A DNA stretch of 64,000 bases from Acidovorax carolinensis. GTDB lineage: Bacteria > Pseudomonadota > Gammaproteobacteria > Burkholderiales > Burkholderiaceae_C. Where the stretch lies: NCBI RefSeq assembly GCF_002157145.1, contig NZ_CP021361.1:1798001-1862000 (forward strand). The letters run 5' to 3'. Positions within the stretch are counted from its first letter, which is position 1. Every line of letters begins with the position of its first letter. The notes beneath the pieces are model-generated. The model worked only from the letters and a program-made list of their open reading frames with translations. It ran no database searches and was not told the DNA's origin. Below are positions 36,347 through 45,482 of the stretch, piece by piece. A program made the translations under genes and the position numbers.

Positions 36347-37717
36347 TCAGTTGATCAGCACCGCTCCGGCCGTCTTGTGGCTGGCGGTGTCCACCAGGAT
36401 CAGCGAGCCGAGGACACGCGCCTTGCTGAATGCGGCTGCGGGAATGGCCTCTTGCAGCACGAGCTGAACATGGCCGATGGCGTTGGGGTCGAGCTGCGTG
36501 GCCGATTCCTCGGCCAGCGTGTTGATGTTGAGCTTGTGCACCACGGCTTTCACCTTGGCCTTGACCCAGCGGTGGCCATGCAGTGCCCAGTACACGCGGC
36601 CTGCGACCAGGGGCTCGTCGTCCATCCAGGCCACGGTGGTGCGCAGCTCGCGGCTGGCGGGCCATGCGGGCACGGCCGCTGGGGTGTCGCCAAAGTCGTC
36701 CTCGGCAGGGGTTGCTGCGGCGGTGGGCGCGGCCAGAATCCAGTCGCCGCGCGATACGTCCACCTCGCGGTCGAGGATGATGCCTGCGCTGGTGCCTGCG
36801 GGCACGTCCTTGGGGCGGCGGGCGTGGTCCAGCACCTGGGCCACCGTGGCGAGCTGGCCGCTGGGGAAGATCTGCACCGCCGTGCCGGGCGCAAAACTGC
36901 CGGCGGCCACGCGGCCCCAGAAAATACGACGACCCTGAGAGGTGTCGGACGAGGATGAGAACTTTTCGACCCACTGCACAGGGAAGGCCGGTGCCAGCGC
37001 TGTGTCGGCGGGGGTGTTGGGCAGTTCTTCCAATACTTGCAGCAGGGTAGGACCGTCATAGCCGCACCAGCCAGCGTGGGCGTTCACCACGTTCCAGCCC
37101 TTGAGGGCCGACACGGGCACCGTCGCGCGCACGGCAATGCCTGCGGCCTGGGCAAACGCCGCCAGTGCGCCCTGAATGTGTTTGAAGGCCAGCACGGGGT
37201 CTTGCACCGCATCGAGCTTGTTCACGGCAAACACCAGCGAGTGCACGCGCAGCAGGTGGGCCAGCAGGCTGTGGCGGCGGGTTTGGGGCAGCAGGGCGAG
37301 CTCGGGGTTTTTCCAGTCGAGCTTGGTGGCATCGACCAGTACCACGGCCGCATCGGCGCTGCTGGCGGCCGTGACCATGTTGCGGGTGTACTGCTCGTGG
37401 CCGGGCGCGTCGCCGATGATGAACTTGCGCGTTTCGGTGGCGAAGTAGCGGTAGGCCACGTCGATGGTGATGCCTTGCTCGCGCTCGGCGCTGAGGCCGT
37501 CGGTCAGCAGGGCCAGGTCGGTTTCACCGCCGCGCTGCACGCCGGCCAGGTGGTCTTGCAGCACGGCCTTGCTGTCCACCAGCAGGCGGCCGATCAGCGT
37601 GCTCTTGCCATCGTCCACGCTGCCGCAGGTGATGAACTTCAGCGCAGAAATATGGTCGTTTTGGCCAATAGCGCTTGATGGATAAGCGCTGGCAGCTATC
37701 GAATTGTTAGTGGTCAT
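36347..37717 (-). CDS. cysN: Sulfate adenylyltransferase subunit 1 (GTPase)
   Basis: A 456-residue EF-Tu-like GTPase that powers APS synthesis with CysD. G motifs: ITCGSVDDGKSTLIGRLL (G1), GITIDVAYRYF (G2), IIGDAPGHEQYTRNM (G3) and FAVNKLDAV (G4). The C-terminal beta-barrels have VRGDWIL-like parts. No APS kinase domain is fused. The start ATG 37717 overlaps the cysD stop as TGATG. The first 20 residues (including NNSIAASAYPSSAIG) are read from a palindromic repeat; conserved sequence starts at HISALKFITCGS. It is the last gene of the cys operon. Confidence 0.95.
   Translation of the reverse strand: MTTNNSIAASAYPSSAIGQNDHISALKFITCGSVDDGKSTLIGRLLVDSKAVLQDHLAGVQRGGETDLALLTDGLSAEREQGITIDVAYRYFATETRKFIIGDAPGHEQYTRNMVTAASSADAAVVLVDATKLDWKNPELALLPQTRRHSLLAHLLRVHSLVFAVNKLDAVQDPVLAFKHIQGALAAFAQAAGIAVRATVPVSALKGWNVVNAHAGWCGYDGPTLLQVLEELPNTPADTALAPAFPVQWVEKFSSSSDTSQGRRIFWGRVAAGSFAPGTAVQIFPSGQLATVAQVLDHARRPKDVPAGTSAGIILDREVDVSRGDWILAAPTAAATPAEDDFGDTPAAVPAWPASRELRTTVAWMDDEPLVAGRVYWALHGHRWVKAKVKAVVHKLNINTLAEESATQLDPNAIGHVQLVLQEAIPAAAFSKARVLGSLILVDTASHKTAGAVLIN
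37661..37710. repeat. Palindromic repeat, copy 5, translated as the CysN N-terminus
   Basis: TTGGCCAATAGCGCTTGATGG and ATAAGCGCTGGCAGCTATCG form the family stem. The copy lies entirely inside codons 3-19 of cysN, read on the minus strand as SIAASAYPSSAIG, and touches the cysD-cysN junction. Confidence 0.85.
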
Positions 37718-38679
37718 CAGAAATACCCGTCTTTCTTGCGCTTTTCCATCGACGCGTCGCTGGTCTTGTCGTCCATGCGGGTGGCGCCGCGTTCGCTCAC
37801 GTCGGCGGCCAGGGTCTCGATGACGATCTCGGCCGGGGTGGCGGCGGTGCTCTCCACCGGTGCGGTGCAGGTGATGTCGCCCACGGTGCGGAAGCGCACG
37901 TCGCGTGTTTCCACCACGTCGCCTTCCCGTGGTGGGGTCAGCTCGGTCACGGGCATCAAGAGGCCCTTTTTGTCCACCACCTGGCGCTTGTGCGTGTAGT
38001 AGATGCTGGGCAGGCCGATCTGCTCGCGGTCGATGTACTGCCACACGTCCAGCTCGGTCCAGTTGCTGATGGGGAACACGCGAAAGTGCTCGCCGGGCTG
38101 CAGGCGGGTGTTGAACAGTGTCCACAACTCGGGGCGCTGGGCCTTGGGCTGCCATTGGCCGAAGCTGTCGCGGTGCGAAAAGATGCGCTCCTTGGCGCGG
38201 GCCTTTTCTTCGTCGCGGCGGGCGCCGCCGATCAGGGCGTCAAAGCGGAATTCTTCAATCGCTTCGAGCAGCGTGACCGACTGGTGCACGTTGCGCGATT
38301 CGCCGGGGTGCGCCAGGCGCACGGTGCCGCGCGCCATCGAATCTTCCACACTGCGCACGATGAGTTCCGCGCCCAGCTCCTGCGCCCGGAAGTCGCGGAA
38401 GTCCGTCACTTCGGGGAAGTTGTGACCCGTGTCGATCATGAGCAGCGGATAAGGGATGCCGCCACCGCTGGCCTTGGTGCCAAAGGCTTTTTCGGCGCAC
38501 TTGAGCATGACCAGCGAATCCTTGCCGCCCGAAAACAGCAGGGCGGGGCGCTCGAAGGCGGCGGCCACTTCGCGCAGGATGAAGATGGTTTCTTCCTCCA
38601 GGGCATCGAGGTGCGAGTTGTTGAGGTGGTAGCTCATGTGGTTGTTCTGCAGCAGCGCAGCATCGGTGCGGGCGTTCAT
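37717..38679 (-). CDS. cysD: Sulfate adenylyltransferase subunit 2
   Basis: A 320-residue PP-loop ATP pyrophosphatase. The loop SGGKDSLVMLKCAEKAF lies near residues 50-66, with LMIDTGHNFPEVTDFRD and a C-terminal ERGATRMDDKTSDASMEKRKKDGYF-type end in two blocks typical of CysD. With CysN it makes adenosine phosphosulfate from sulfate and ATP in the cytoplasm. An ATG 14 codons in (MSYHLNNSHLDAL) is where strong similarity begins, so 38637 is a possible alternative start. It lies 19 bp after cysH. Confidence 0.95.
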   Translation of the reverse strand: MNARTDAALLQNNHMSYHLNNSHLDALEEETIFILREVAAAFERPALLFSGGKDSLVMLKCAEKAFGTKASGGGIPYPLLMIDTGHNFPEVTDFRDFRAQELGAELIVRSVEDSMARGTVRLAHPGESRNVHQSVTLLEAIEEFRFDALIGGARRDEEKARAKERIFSHRDSFGQWQPKAQRPELWTLFNTRLQPGEHFRVFPISNWTELDVWQYIDREQIGLPSIYYTHKRQVVDKKGLLMPVTELTPPREGDVVETRDVRFRTVGDITCTAPVESTAATPAEIVIETLAADVSERGATRMDDKTSDASMEKRKKDGYF

Positions 38680-38698
38680 GGTGAGACGAGCGTTGGGG

Positions 38699-39322
38699 TT
38701 AGTGGGCGAGGTGCAGGCCGCACTCGCGGTTGTCTTCGCCCTTGGTCGGGTCCACGTAGTCGAAGTTGTTGGGCAGGCCGTGTTGCACGCAGTATTCGTG
38801 CAGGTCCTTGGACGACCAGTGCAGCAGCGGCGCGACCTTGATCAGGCCATCGGGGTTGATGCTCACGGGGTCCATCTGCGCGCGCACGGCGGTGTCGGTG
38901 GCGCGCAGCGCGGTGAACCACACCCTGGGCGCGGTTTCGCGCAGCGCGCGGGCGAAGGGTTCCAGCTTCACTTCAGCGGTGAACGCCGCGTGCCGCGGGT
39001 CATCGAGCGCGGGCGTGGGGCCGTCCACCGCCTCGCGGTGTGCGCGCGAGCGGCGCGGCAGGTAGATCTGCAGATTCAGGCCCAACTGCTTCGTCACCGC
39101 GTCGGCATAGCGGTAGGTGGCCTCGGTGTTGTAGCCGTTGTCCATCCACACCACGGGCACATGGGGGCTCACCTGCGTGACCATGTGCAGGATCACCGCC
39201 TCGAACGGGCGGAAGTTGGTGGTGACTATGGAAGTCTGGTCCAGGCCGAGTGCCCACTTCACCAGGCCGGGGGCGTCGTGGCCGAGCGTGGCGTTGATGT
39301 CCGCGAGATCGTGCTGGATCAT
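38699..39322 (-). CDS. cysH: Phosphoadenylyl-sulfate (PAPS) reductase-like protein
   Basis: A 207-residue PAPS/APS reductase family member. It has the PP-loop-like SIVTTNFRPFEAVILHM, VVWMDNGYNTEATYRYAD and the C-terminal catalytic cysteine in NRECGLH. The two Cys-Cys/CxxC pairs that hold the 4Fe-4S cluster of APS reductases are absent, so by motif it is the thioredoxin-dependent PAPS type. No APS kinase (cysC) is seen in the operon, which leaves the PAPS supply unexplained here. The start overlaps the DUF934 stop (ATGA). It reduces activated sulfate to sulfite for CysI. Confidence 0.9.
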   Translation of the reverse strand: MIQHDLADINATLGHDAPGLVKWALGLDQTSIVTTNFRPFEAVILHMVTQVSPHVPVVWMDNGYNTEATYRYADAVTKQLGLNLQIYLPRRSRAHREAVDGPTPALDDPRHAAFTAEVKLEPFARALRETAPRVWFTALRATDTAVRAQMDPVSINPDGLIKVAPLLHWSSKDLHEYCVQHGLPNNFDYVDPTKGEDNRECGLHLAH

Positions 39323-39726
39323 GCGGCCTCCCGCGCAACCGTCCGCGCAAACAGGGGGCGCGGCTCCAGCGCGTCGCCCTGGTAGAAGGCACGGTAGCGC
39401 GCGAACTGGCGCTCGGCCGCCTCGGGGTTCTGGCCTTCGGCCAGCACGGCGCTGGTGAAGCCGCTGCGCGCCATCTGCACCAGTTGGTCGATCAGCACGT
39501 CGCCCGTGGCGCGGATGTCGCCCGCAAAGCCGTAGCGGCGGCGCAGCAGCACGGCCTGACTGAAAGCGCGGCCGTCGGTGAACTTGGGGAAGCTCAGGTC
39601 GATGCGCTCCACGCCCTGCAGGGCGCCGCTGGCGGCCAGCGCGGCCAGGTCGGCATCGTTGGCGATTTGCAGCAATTTTTCGGTTTCTGCGCTGGTGGGT
39701 ATTGCGCTGGAAGCTATTATTTTCAT
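39319..39726 (-). CDS. DUF934 family protein, sulfite-reduction associated
   Basis: A 135-residue protein with the family core IDLSFPKFTDGRAFSQAVLLRRR, GDIRATGDVLIDQLVQMARSGFTSAVL and the C-terminal ERQFARYRAFYQGD. DUF934 genes sit beside cysI and cysH in many alpha- and betaproteobacteria and are thought to assist sulfite reduction; the biochemical role is not known. The first dozen residues (MKIIASSAIPTSAE) are read from a degenerate palindromic repeat, so the start may have been formed by it. It follows the cysI end by 5 bp and overlaps cysH by 4 bp. Confidence 0.88.
   Translation of the reverse strand: MKIIASSAIPTSAETEKLLQIANDADLAALAASGALQGVERIDLSFPKFTDGRAFSQAVLLRRRYGFAGDIRATGDVLIDQLVQMARSGFTSAVLAEGQNPEAAERQFARYRAFYQGDALEPRPLFARTVAREAA
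39691..39726. repeat. Palindromic repeat, degenerate copy 6, forming the start of the DUF934 gene
   Basis: GCTGGTGGGTATTGCGCTGGAAGCTATTATTTTCAT retains the TAGCTTCCAGCGC half of the repeat on the minus strand but has lost the second arm. It holds the ATG and the first 12 codons of the DUF934 gene. Confidence 0.6.
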
Positions 39727-39731
39727 AGTAA

Positions 39732-41536
39732 TTACTCGCTTGCGTGCTCGGTAACGGTTTCTTCCTGGGCCTGCTTGGGGTGGCGTGCGCCGTTGGCGGC
39801 GGCCTTGAATGGCTCGTGGCCGATGCGGCGCAGCGCGTCGATGAAGAACTCGCCGGGCTTGCGCAGTTCGCGGAAGGTGGTGAGCACGGCTTCGATCACG
39901 TCGGGCACTTCGGAGGCCGAGAACGAGGGCCCCACCGCCTTGCCCGCCAGGGCCGGGCCGGACAGCTGGCTGCCGTCTGCGCCGCCCAGCGTGATCTGGT
40001 ACCACTCCTTGCCATCTTTATCCACACCGAGGATGCCGATGTGGCCGCTGTGGTGGTGGCCGCAGGAGTTGATGCAGCCGCTGATGTGCAGGTCGATGGG
40101 ACCCAGGTCGAAGACCTCGTCCAGGTCCTGGTAGCGCTCGGTCAGTGCCGCCGCGATGGGCAGCGAGCGCGCGTTGGCCAGCGAGCAGAAGTCGCCGCCG
40201 GGCAGGCGATCAGGTCGGTCAGCAGGCCGATGTTGGGCTGGGCCAGGCCCAGCTTGCGAGCGGCCTCGTACAGCGCGGGCAGGTCGCTCTCGAAGACCCA
40301 GGGCAGCATCAGGTTCTGCTCGTGCGTGAGACGCGCCTCACCGGCTGAAAACTGGTCGGCCAGCTGCGCCAGGGCGGCGATGGTGTCGGCATCGGCATCG
40401 CCAGGCGCGAAGCCCACGCGCTTGAACGACAGCGTGACCGCCTTCATGCCGGGCAGGCGGTGGCCGCGCACGTTCTGCTGCAGCCAGCGCTGGTAGAGCT
40501 GGCCGGAGGTGGCAACGCTCGACGGCAGGTTGGCGGGTTTCAGTTCGGGCACCACGAAGAAGGCCTGCACGCGGTCGAGTTCGGCCTGGGTGATGGTGTG
40601 CGGGGCGCCGTCCTGCTCCACGATGGCCTTGTATTCGGCCTCCACCGCGTCGATGAACTGCTGGCCCTCGGCCTTCACCAGGATCTTGATGCGGGCCTTC
40701 CACTTGTTGTCGCGGCGGCCGTAGCCGTTGTAGACGCGGATCACGGCCTCGATGAAGTTGAGCAGCTGGTCCCAGGGCAGAAACTCGCGCACCACGCTGC
40801 CAATGATGGGCGTGCGGCCCATGCCGCCGCCCACCTTGACGGTGAAGCCCACCTCGCCCGCTGCATTTTTGGTGGCCTGCACGCCGATGTCGTACCAGCC
40901 GGTGGCGGCGCGGTCCTCAGAGGAGCCGTTGAAGGCGATCTTGAACTTGCGCGGCAGGAAGGCGAACTCGGGGTGCAGCGTGCTCCACTGGCGCGCAATC
41001 TCGGCGAAGGGGCGCGTATCGACGATGCCGTCCTCGGCAATGCCTTCATACGCCTCGGTGGTGATGTTGCGGATGGTGTTGCCGCTGGTCTGGATGCCGT
41101 GCATGCCCACGCTGGCCAGCAGGTCCATCACGTCGGCGGCCTGGGTGATCGGAATCCAGTTGAACTGCACATTGGTGCGGGTGGTGAAGTGGCCGTATCC
41201 GTACTGCAGCGGCGCGGCGTGCAGCGTGAGGCCGGGCTGGGCGGCCTGCAGCTCGTCCTGGGTGGCCTGGGCGTGTGCCAGCAGCTCAGGGCTGGGCTTG
41301 TCGTAGTCGCGGGCGATGCGCGCCAGCATGCGCAATTGCGTGCTGCTGATCTCGCCATAGGGCACGGCGATGCGTGCCATGGGTGCGTAGCGCTGGATGT
41401 ACCAGCCGTTTTGCAGACGCAGCGGCAAAAGCTGTTCGTCGGTCAGCTCGCCGCGCTGCCAGCGTTCGATCTGGTCGCGGAACTGCTGGGCGCGCAGCTG
41501 GACGAATTGCTTGTCGAAGTGGGTGTATTGGTACAT
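39732..41536 (-). pseudogene. cysI: Sulfite reductase hemoprotein (CysI/NirA-type), one frameshift
   Basis: About 601 residues if repaired. ATG 41536 (MYQYTHFDKQFVQLR) opens the siroheme sulfite/nitrite reductase fold, with HFTTRTNVQFNWI, GIQTSGNTIRNITTEAY and KVGGGMGRTPIIG. The first cysteine motif is in LTDLIACP, after which one base is missing near 40200 (CCCGG where CCCGGG is expected). In the other frame GGDFCSLANARS and INSCGHHHSGHIGILG, with the remaining cluster ligands, continue to a stop at 39732. All catalytic Cys and His residues are present once the base is restored, so a sequencing error is likely. It reduces sulfite to sulfide and is preceded by tauE in the operon. Confidence 0.88.
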
Positions 41537-41551
41537 GGGGCAATGAGCCTC

Positions 41552-42355
41552 TTAAATCAAAACGAGTTTGGCGCCCGCCCAGGCGAGCAGCAGTGAAAGG
41601 GCCGAGCGGATCAGGCGCTCCGGCGTGCGGGAAACCAGGCGCGAGCCCAGCCAGATGCCGGGCAGCGAGCCGGCCAGCAGTTGCGCCAGCAGTGGCCAAT
41701 CGACCGAGCCCAGCGACGCGTGGCCCAGGCCCGCCACCAGCGTGAGCGGCACGGCGTAGGCGATGTCGGCGGCGATGATACGCGGCAGCGGCAGGTGCGG
41801 AAACACCAGCAGCAGCACGGTGACGCCGATGGCCCCCGCGCCCACCGAGGTGAAGGTGACCAGCGTGCCGATCACCGCACCCAGCAGCACCGGCAGGCTC
41901 CAATGGCGCGGCTCCGCGGCATTGGCTGCGTTGGCACGGCGCGCGGCCAGTTCTGCGGCCTGGCGTTGGGGCGAGAACGCCAGCACCTTGTAGGCCGTTG
42001 CAGCAGCCGTGAGCAACAGTGCGATGCCCAGCGTGCTGGTCATGAGATTTTGTGCCTGCGCCGTGGCCGGCCCCATGCGGTGCAGCAGCCACAGCGCCGC
42101 CAGCGCCGCCGGAATGCTGCCCGCGCACAACAGGCCCACCACGCGCCAGGGCACCAGACGCTGGCGCGCCATGCTCACGGTGCCGCCCATCTTGGTGAAG
42201 GCGGCGAACAGCAGGTCGGTGCCAATGGCCAGATGGGGTTTCACACCAAAGAAGAAAATCAGTACAGGCGTCATCAGCGAGCCGCCGCCCACGCCGGTCA
42301 GACCCACAATCAGCCCAACGGCAAAGCCCGCAAAAACAAACGCGAAATCATGCAT
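41552..42355 (-). CDS. Sulfite exporter TauE/SafE family membrane protein
   Basis: A 267-residue inner-membrane protein with eight or so hydrophobic segments and the two TauE repeats: GLIVGLTGVGGGSLMTPVLIFFFGVKPHLAIGTDLLFA at the N-terminus (read as two adjacent blocks) and LGAVIGTLVTFTSVGAGAIGV in the second half. The family exports sulfite, sulfoacetate or other organosulfur anions. As the first gene of the cys operon, 15 bp ahead of cysI, it may relieve sulfite excess or import sulfate. Its upstream region is AT-rich and probably holds the operon promoter. Confidence 0.88.
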   Translation of the reverse strand: MHDFAFVFAGFAVGLIVGLTGVGGGSLMTPVLIFFFGVKPHLAIGTDLLFAAFTKMGGTVSMARQRLVPWRVVGLLCAGSIPAALAALWLLHRMGPATAQAQNLMTSTLGIALLLTAAATAYKVLAFSPQRQAAELAARRANAANAAEPRHWSLPVLLGAVIGTLVTFTSVGAGAIGVTVLLLVFPHLPLPRIIAADIAYAVPLTLVAGLGHASLGSVDWPLLAQLLAGSLPGIWLGSRLVSRTPERLIRSALSLLLAWAGAKLVLI

Positions 42356-42502
42356 GGCTGCGAATGTAGGGTGCAGGCTTATGAATGCAAACTATTGTTT
42401 TGTCCTGCCAATATGCTTTTTTGTTTATAAGCAAGGCTTGGCGCGGGTTTGCGAGCGTTTTGGGCTGGTGCAGGGTTTGTGGCAAGCCTGACACCTGCCT
42501 GC
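42356..42502 (-). promoter_or_regulatory. Probable promoter region of the tauE-cysI-cysHDN operon
   Basis: This 147-bp gap is strongly AT-rich in its middle (42378-42432) compared with its surroundings. TGCTTTT and TTTATAAGCA form a loose inverted repeat at 42414-42433, and a second TTCATAAGC-like half-site reads on the minus strand near 42379. Such AT-rich half-sites resemble CysB/Cbl targets, but I cannot assign a precise -35/-10 pair. Confidence 0.35.
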
Positions 42503-44464
42503 CTATTGCAGACGCTCGGTGCCCAGCGCTTTGGCAAGCTTTGCGTCCAGCGGCAGCGGCTCGCCCTGCAGGCGGGCTGCCAGCAGTTCGCCGCACAAGA
42601 GGGCCAACGAAAGCCCACGGGCCCCCATGGCCGTGCAGACCCACAGGCCCGGCAGGTTGGAGGCGTCGACCGGGCCCACGATGGGCAAGCGGTCTGGCGC
42701 AGTGCAGCGCACGGCAGCCCAGGACTGAACAGCGGTCTGTGCCAGGGGCCTGTCCGCAGGCGATGGGTCGGCGCCCGGGGTGGGCAGCACGGGGGCGAAC
42801 GCGGGCTCCAGCTGCGGCGCTATCCGGGGCAGCAAGGCCTGCAACTTGGCCCAGTTGGTGGCGTGGGCCGCCCGTACATCGGCCGCGGCGGGCGGCAGGG
42901 CTTCCACATCACGTTCAAAGGTCGAGCCCATCACCCAGGCGGTGCGACCGCCGGGGCTGTCTTCCAGCGGAAACCGGGGAACCAGGTTGCCATGGCCATT
43001 GACCGGGAACGGCAGCAGCGGCGCGGCGGGGTGCGCGTGCAGGCCCCAGGACACCTGCCCCCGCACCGGCTGCAGGGGCCAGCGGTGGTCCAGCAGCTCC
43101 AGGCTGCCGGCGCCCGCCGCGATGACGAGGGTGGGCGCCTCGGCGAGCACCTGGCCCTGGGCGTCCAGCGCCTGCCACGCCAGGGGTGCACAACCCTCGG
43201 CGGCAGCCTGCTCGATGCGCCGCAACCGGGCCACGCGGCAATCCCCTTGCCAGCGGATACCGGGTTGTGACAGCAGGGCCTTGGCCAAACGGGCTGGGCG
43301 CACCCAGCCGGCCTGGTGGTGCCAGCAGGCCGTGGCATCGGGCGGCAATTGGGCCTCCGCCAGGGCTGCGGGCGGTGCGGGCTGGCTCCAGGCGGCACCG
43401 GGCCCGTCCATCCAGTCGGGGGCGAGCCCTGGCGTGCCATCGGTGCGGTGCTCCAGCACGCCGCAACGGGCCCAGTCCACGCCCTCGGTCAGCAGCCAGT
43501 CGGCCTGCTGCAGCGTGGTGCGTATGCCGCTGCGCGACAGGCGCGACAGCACGCTGTCGTCGGGCGACACATGGGGTGCAAACACACCGGCGGGCAGGGC
43601 CGATGCGCCCGCTGCTGGCTCGGTGGCCTGGTCCAGCACCACCACCTGCCAGCCGCGCCGGGCCAGGCTGGCGGCGGTGGCGGCCCCGGCAATACCGCCA
43701 CCGATGATGATGCAGGGGCCGGGGGCCACCGGTGCCGGGGTGGCCTCGGTCTGGCGCGTGGTGCGCGGTTCCCAGCGCGGGTTGTAGATGGCATGCAGGT
43801 TGTCGCGCTTGGGCGGCACGCCCGGCACGCGCGTCACCTCGAACCCGCATTGCGCCAGGGCGTCGCGCACGGCGCGGGCAATGGTCCAGGTGGCCAGACT
43901 TGTGCCGCGCCGGCAGCAGCGCGCCACGGCCTTGAGCGTCTGCAGATCCCAGATCTCGGGATTGCGCTGGGGGCTGAAGCCGTCGAGGTAGATCGAATCC
44001 ACGGTCAGGCTCTGCTGGCGCAGCAGGGCCTGTGTGTCGCCCACGCAGAGCGTGAGCAGCACGCGGCCTTCGTCAAACCGCAGCCGGTGCACGCCGGGCA
44101 GCAGGCCCCACCACTGGCGGTGCAACGCTTCGGCCATTGGCGCGAGTTCGGGATGGGCGCTGGTAGCCCGCAGCAGATCGGCCGCGCTGACGGGCCAGGC
44201 CTCGGTGGAGGCAAAGTGCAGCAGCGTGGGCCGCTGCGGATCGGCCCGCCAGGCCGCCCAGGTCACCAGAAAGTTCAGGCCAAAGCCAAAGCCGGTCTCC
44301 AGAATGCGCCATTGCGGTTGCCCCGCCCAGGCTTCGGGAAGGCCGCAGCCATGCAGAAACACGCGGCGGGCCTGGTCGAGGCCGCCGTTTTCGCTGTGGT
44401 AGCGGTCGCCAAAGCGCGGGCTGTAGGGGGTGCCGTCCGGCAGCCACTCAATGGGTTCGGACAT
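42503..44464 (-). CDS. mnmC: Bifunctional tRNA mnm5s2U34 methyltransferase / FAD-dependent cmnm5U oxidoreductase
   Basis: A 653-residue two-domain tRNA modification enzyme. Residues 1-235 form the SAM-dependent MnmC2/MnmD methyltransferase (RYHSENGGLDQARRVFLHG, LETGFGFGLNFL, YLDGFSPQRNPEIWD). Residues 248-640 form the FAD oxidoreductase MnmC1 (IIIGGGIAGAATAASLARRG, LPAGVFAPHVSPDDS and a C-terminal GARGLSLALLCGELLA). It finishes 5-methylaminomethyl-2-thiouridine at the wobble position. ATG 44464 fits the family start MSEPIEWLPDGTPYSPRF. The order of domains and length match other betaproteobacterial MnmC. Confidence 0.95.
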   Translation of the reverse strand: MSEPIEWLPDGTPYSPRFGDRYHSENGGLDQARRVFLHGCGLPEAWAGQPQWRILETGFGFGLNFLVTWAAWRADPQRPTLLHFASTEAWPVSAADLLRATSAHPELAPMAEALHRQWWGLLPGVHRLRFDEGRVLLTLCVGDTQALLRQQSLTVDSIYLDGFSPQRNPEIWDLQTLKAVARCCRRGTSLATWTIARAVRDALAQCGFEVTRVPGVPPKRDNLHAIYNPRWEPRTTRQTEATPAPVAPGPCIIIGGGIAGAATAASLARRGWQVVVLDQATEPAAGASALPAGVFAPHVSPDDSVLSRLSRSGIRTTLQQADWLLTEGVDWARCGVLEHRTDGTPGLAPDWMDGPGAAWSQPAPPAALAEAQLPPDATACWHHQAGWVRPARLAKALLSQPGIRWQGDCRVARLRRIEQAAAEGCAPLAWQALDAQGQVLAEAPTLVIAAGAGSLELLDHRWPLQPVRGQVSWGLHAHPAAPLLPFPVNGHGNLVPRFPLEDSPGGRTAWVMGSTFERDVEALPPAAADVRAAHATNWAKLQALLPRIAPQLEPAFAPVLPTPGADPSPADRPLAQTAVQSWAAVRCTAPDRLPIVGPVDASNLPGLWVCTAMGARGLSLALLCGELLAARLQGEPLPLDAKLAKALGTERLQ

Positions 44465-44500
44465 GGTGCGTGTGGGAGCAGGAGGGTTGCAGAAGCGGCG

Positions 44501-45166
44501 TCATTCCCAGCGCTGCCGGTAGGAAAAAACGGGCAGGCGCCACTGGTAGTGCAGTGCCAGCAGCCGCATCGCAAGGCCGCCGGCAAAGCACACCAGCGTG
44601 CTGAGGTTGTTTTCCACCTCCAGCGTGCGCAGCCCCAGGAACAGCAAACACACGGCCAGCGATACGCTGGCGTACAGCTCGCGCCGGAAGACCACGGGCA
44701 CCTGGTTGCACAGCACGTCGCGCAGGATGCCGCCGCTGATGCCCGTGATCATGCCGGACATAATCACCACCACGGGTGGGTAGCCCAGTTCCAGGGCCAC
44801 GTTGCATCCGATCAGCGAGAACGCGATCAGGCCCAGGGCGTCCAGCAGCAGGAACACGCGCTTGAGCCGGTGCAGGGACCGCGCCACCACCGTGGTCAGC
44901 AGACCCGCGGAAATCACCAGATAGACATACTCGGGGTGCTGCGTCCAGCCGATCGGGTAGTGGCCCAGCACCATGTCGCGGATGGTTCCGCCCCCCAGCG
45001 CCGTGACGAATGCGATCACGCAGACGCCGAAAATGTCCATGTTTCGTCGGCCTGCGGCCAGCGCACCGGACATGGCTTCGGCCGTGATGGCCACGAGGTA
45101 AATCACCAGCAAGGTGGTGAATTGGGAGAGCTGGAACGATTCCAGCAATGACACCGACGGCAACAT
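44501..45166 (-). CDS. Trimeric intracellular cation (TRIC)-like channel family protein (UPF0126)
   Basis: A 221-residue membrane protein with seven predicted helices arranged as two repeats plus one. Each repeat carries a glycine motif followed by Arg-Asp: VTALGGGTIRDMVLGHYPIG and GMITGISGGILRDVLCNQ. Prokaryotic TRIC homologues form trimeric K+-permeable channels. ATG 45166 has GAGGAG at six bases, which decides the start over an in-frame ATG at 45172. It lies 36 bp upstream of mnmC on the same strand. Confidence 0.9.
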   Translation of the reverse strand: MLPSVSLLESFQLSQFTTLLVIYLVAITAEAMSGALAAGRRNMDIFGVCVIAFVTALGGGTIRDMVLGHYPIGWTQHPEYVYLVISAGLLTTVVARSLHRLKRVFLLLDALGLIAFSLIGCNVALELGYPPVVVIMSGMITGISGGILRDVLCNQVPVVFRRELYASVSLAVCLLFLGLRTLEVENNLSTLVCFAGGLAMRLLALHYQWRLPVFSYRQRWE

Positions 45167-45169
45167 GAA

Positions 45170-45482
45170 CATCTCCTCAAGGAGCCGGGCCTGGGCCGCC
45201 ACCGGGCGACGCGGGCTCTACAACGACGACGCCCCCGTCACAGTGATGCAACGGGGGCGGCTGCAAAGGGGCGCTGCTGCAGCGCGGTGCTGCGTCAGGC
45301 GCTGGGCGGAACTTGGCCCGTCACAGCGTCTGCGCCGCCGCCAAAAAAGTGGTTTTAGCGAATTCTTTTCTTGCAGCGCTGCACTGCGTTATGCGCTGGG
45401 CGGGACATAGCCTGCCGCGGCGTCTGCGCCGCCGCCAAAAAAGTGGTTTTGGCGAAACCGCTTATCACAGCGCTGCATTGCA
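45170..45482. other. Gene-free interval holding a GC hairpin and two extra copies of the yggX 3' end
   Basis: No gene is supported between the TRIC-like start and the yggX stop. GCCCCCGT (45231-45238) and ACGGGGGC (45251-45258) form a perfect 8-bp stem without a T run. From about 45263 the rest of the interval consists of diverged copies of the yggX end, described as a tandem repeat. Confidence 0.7.
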
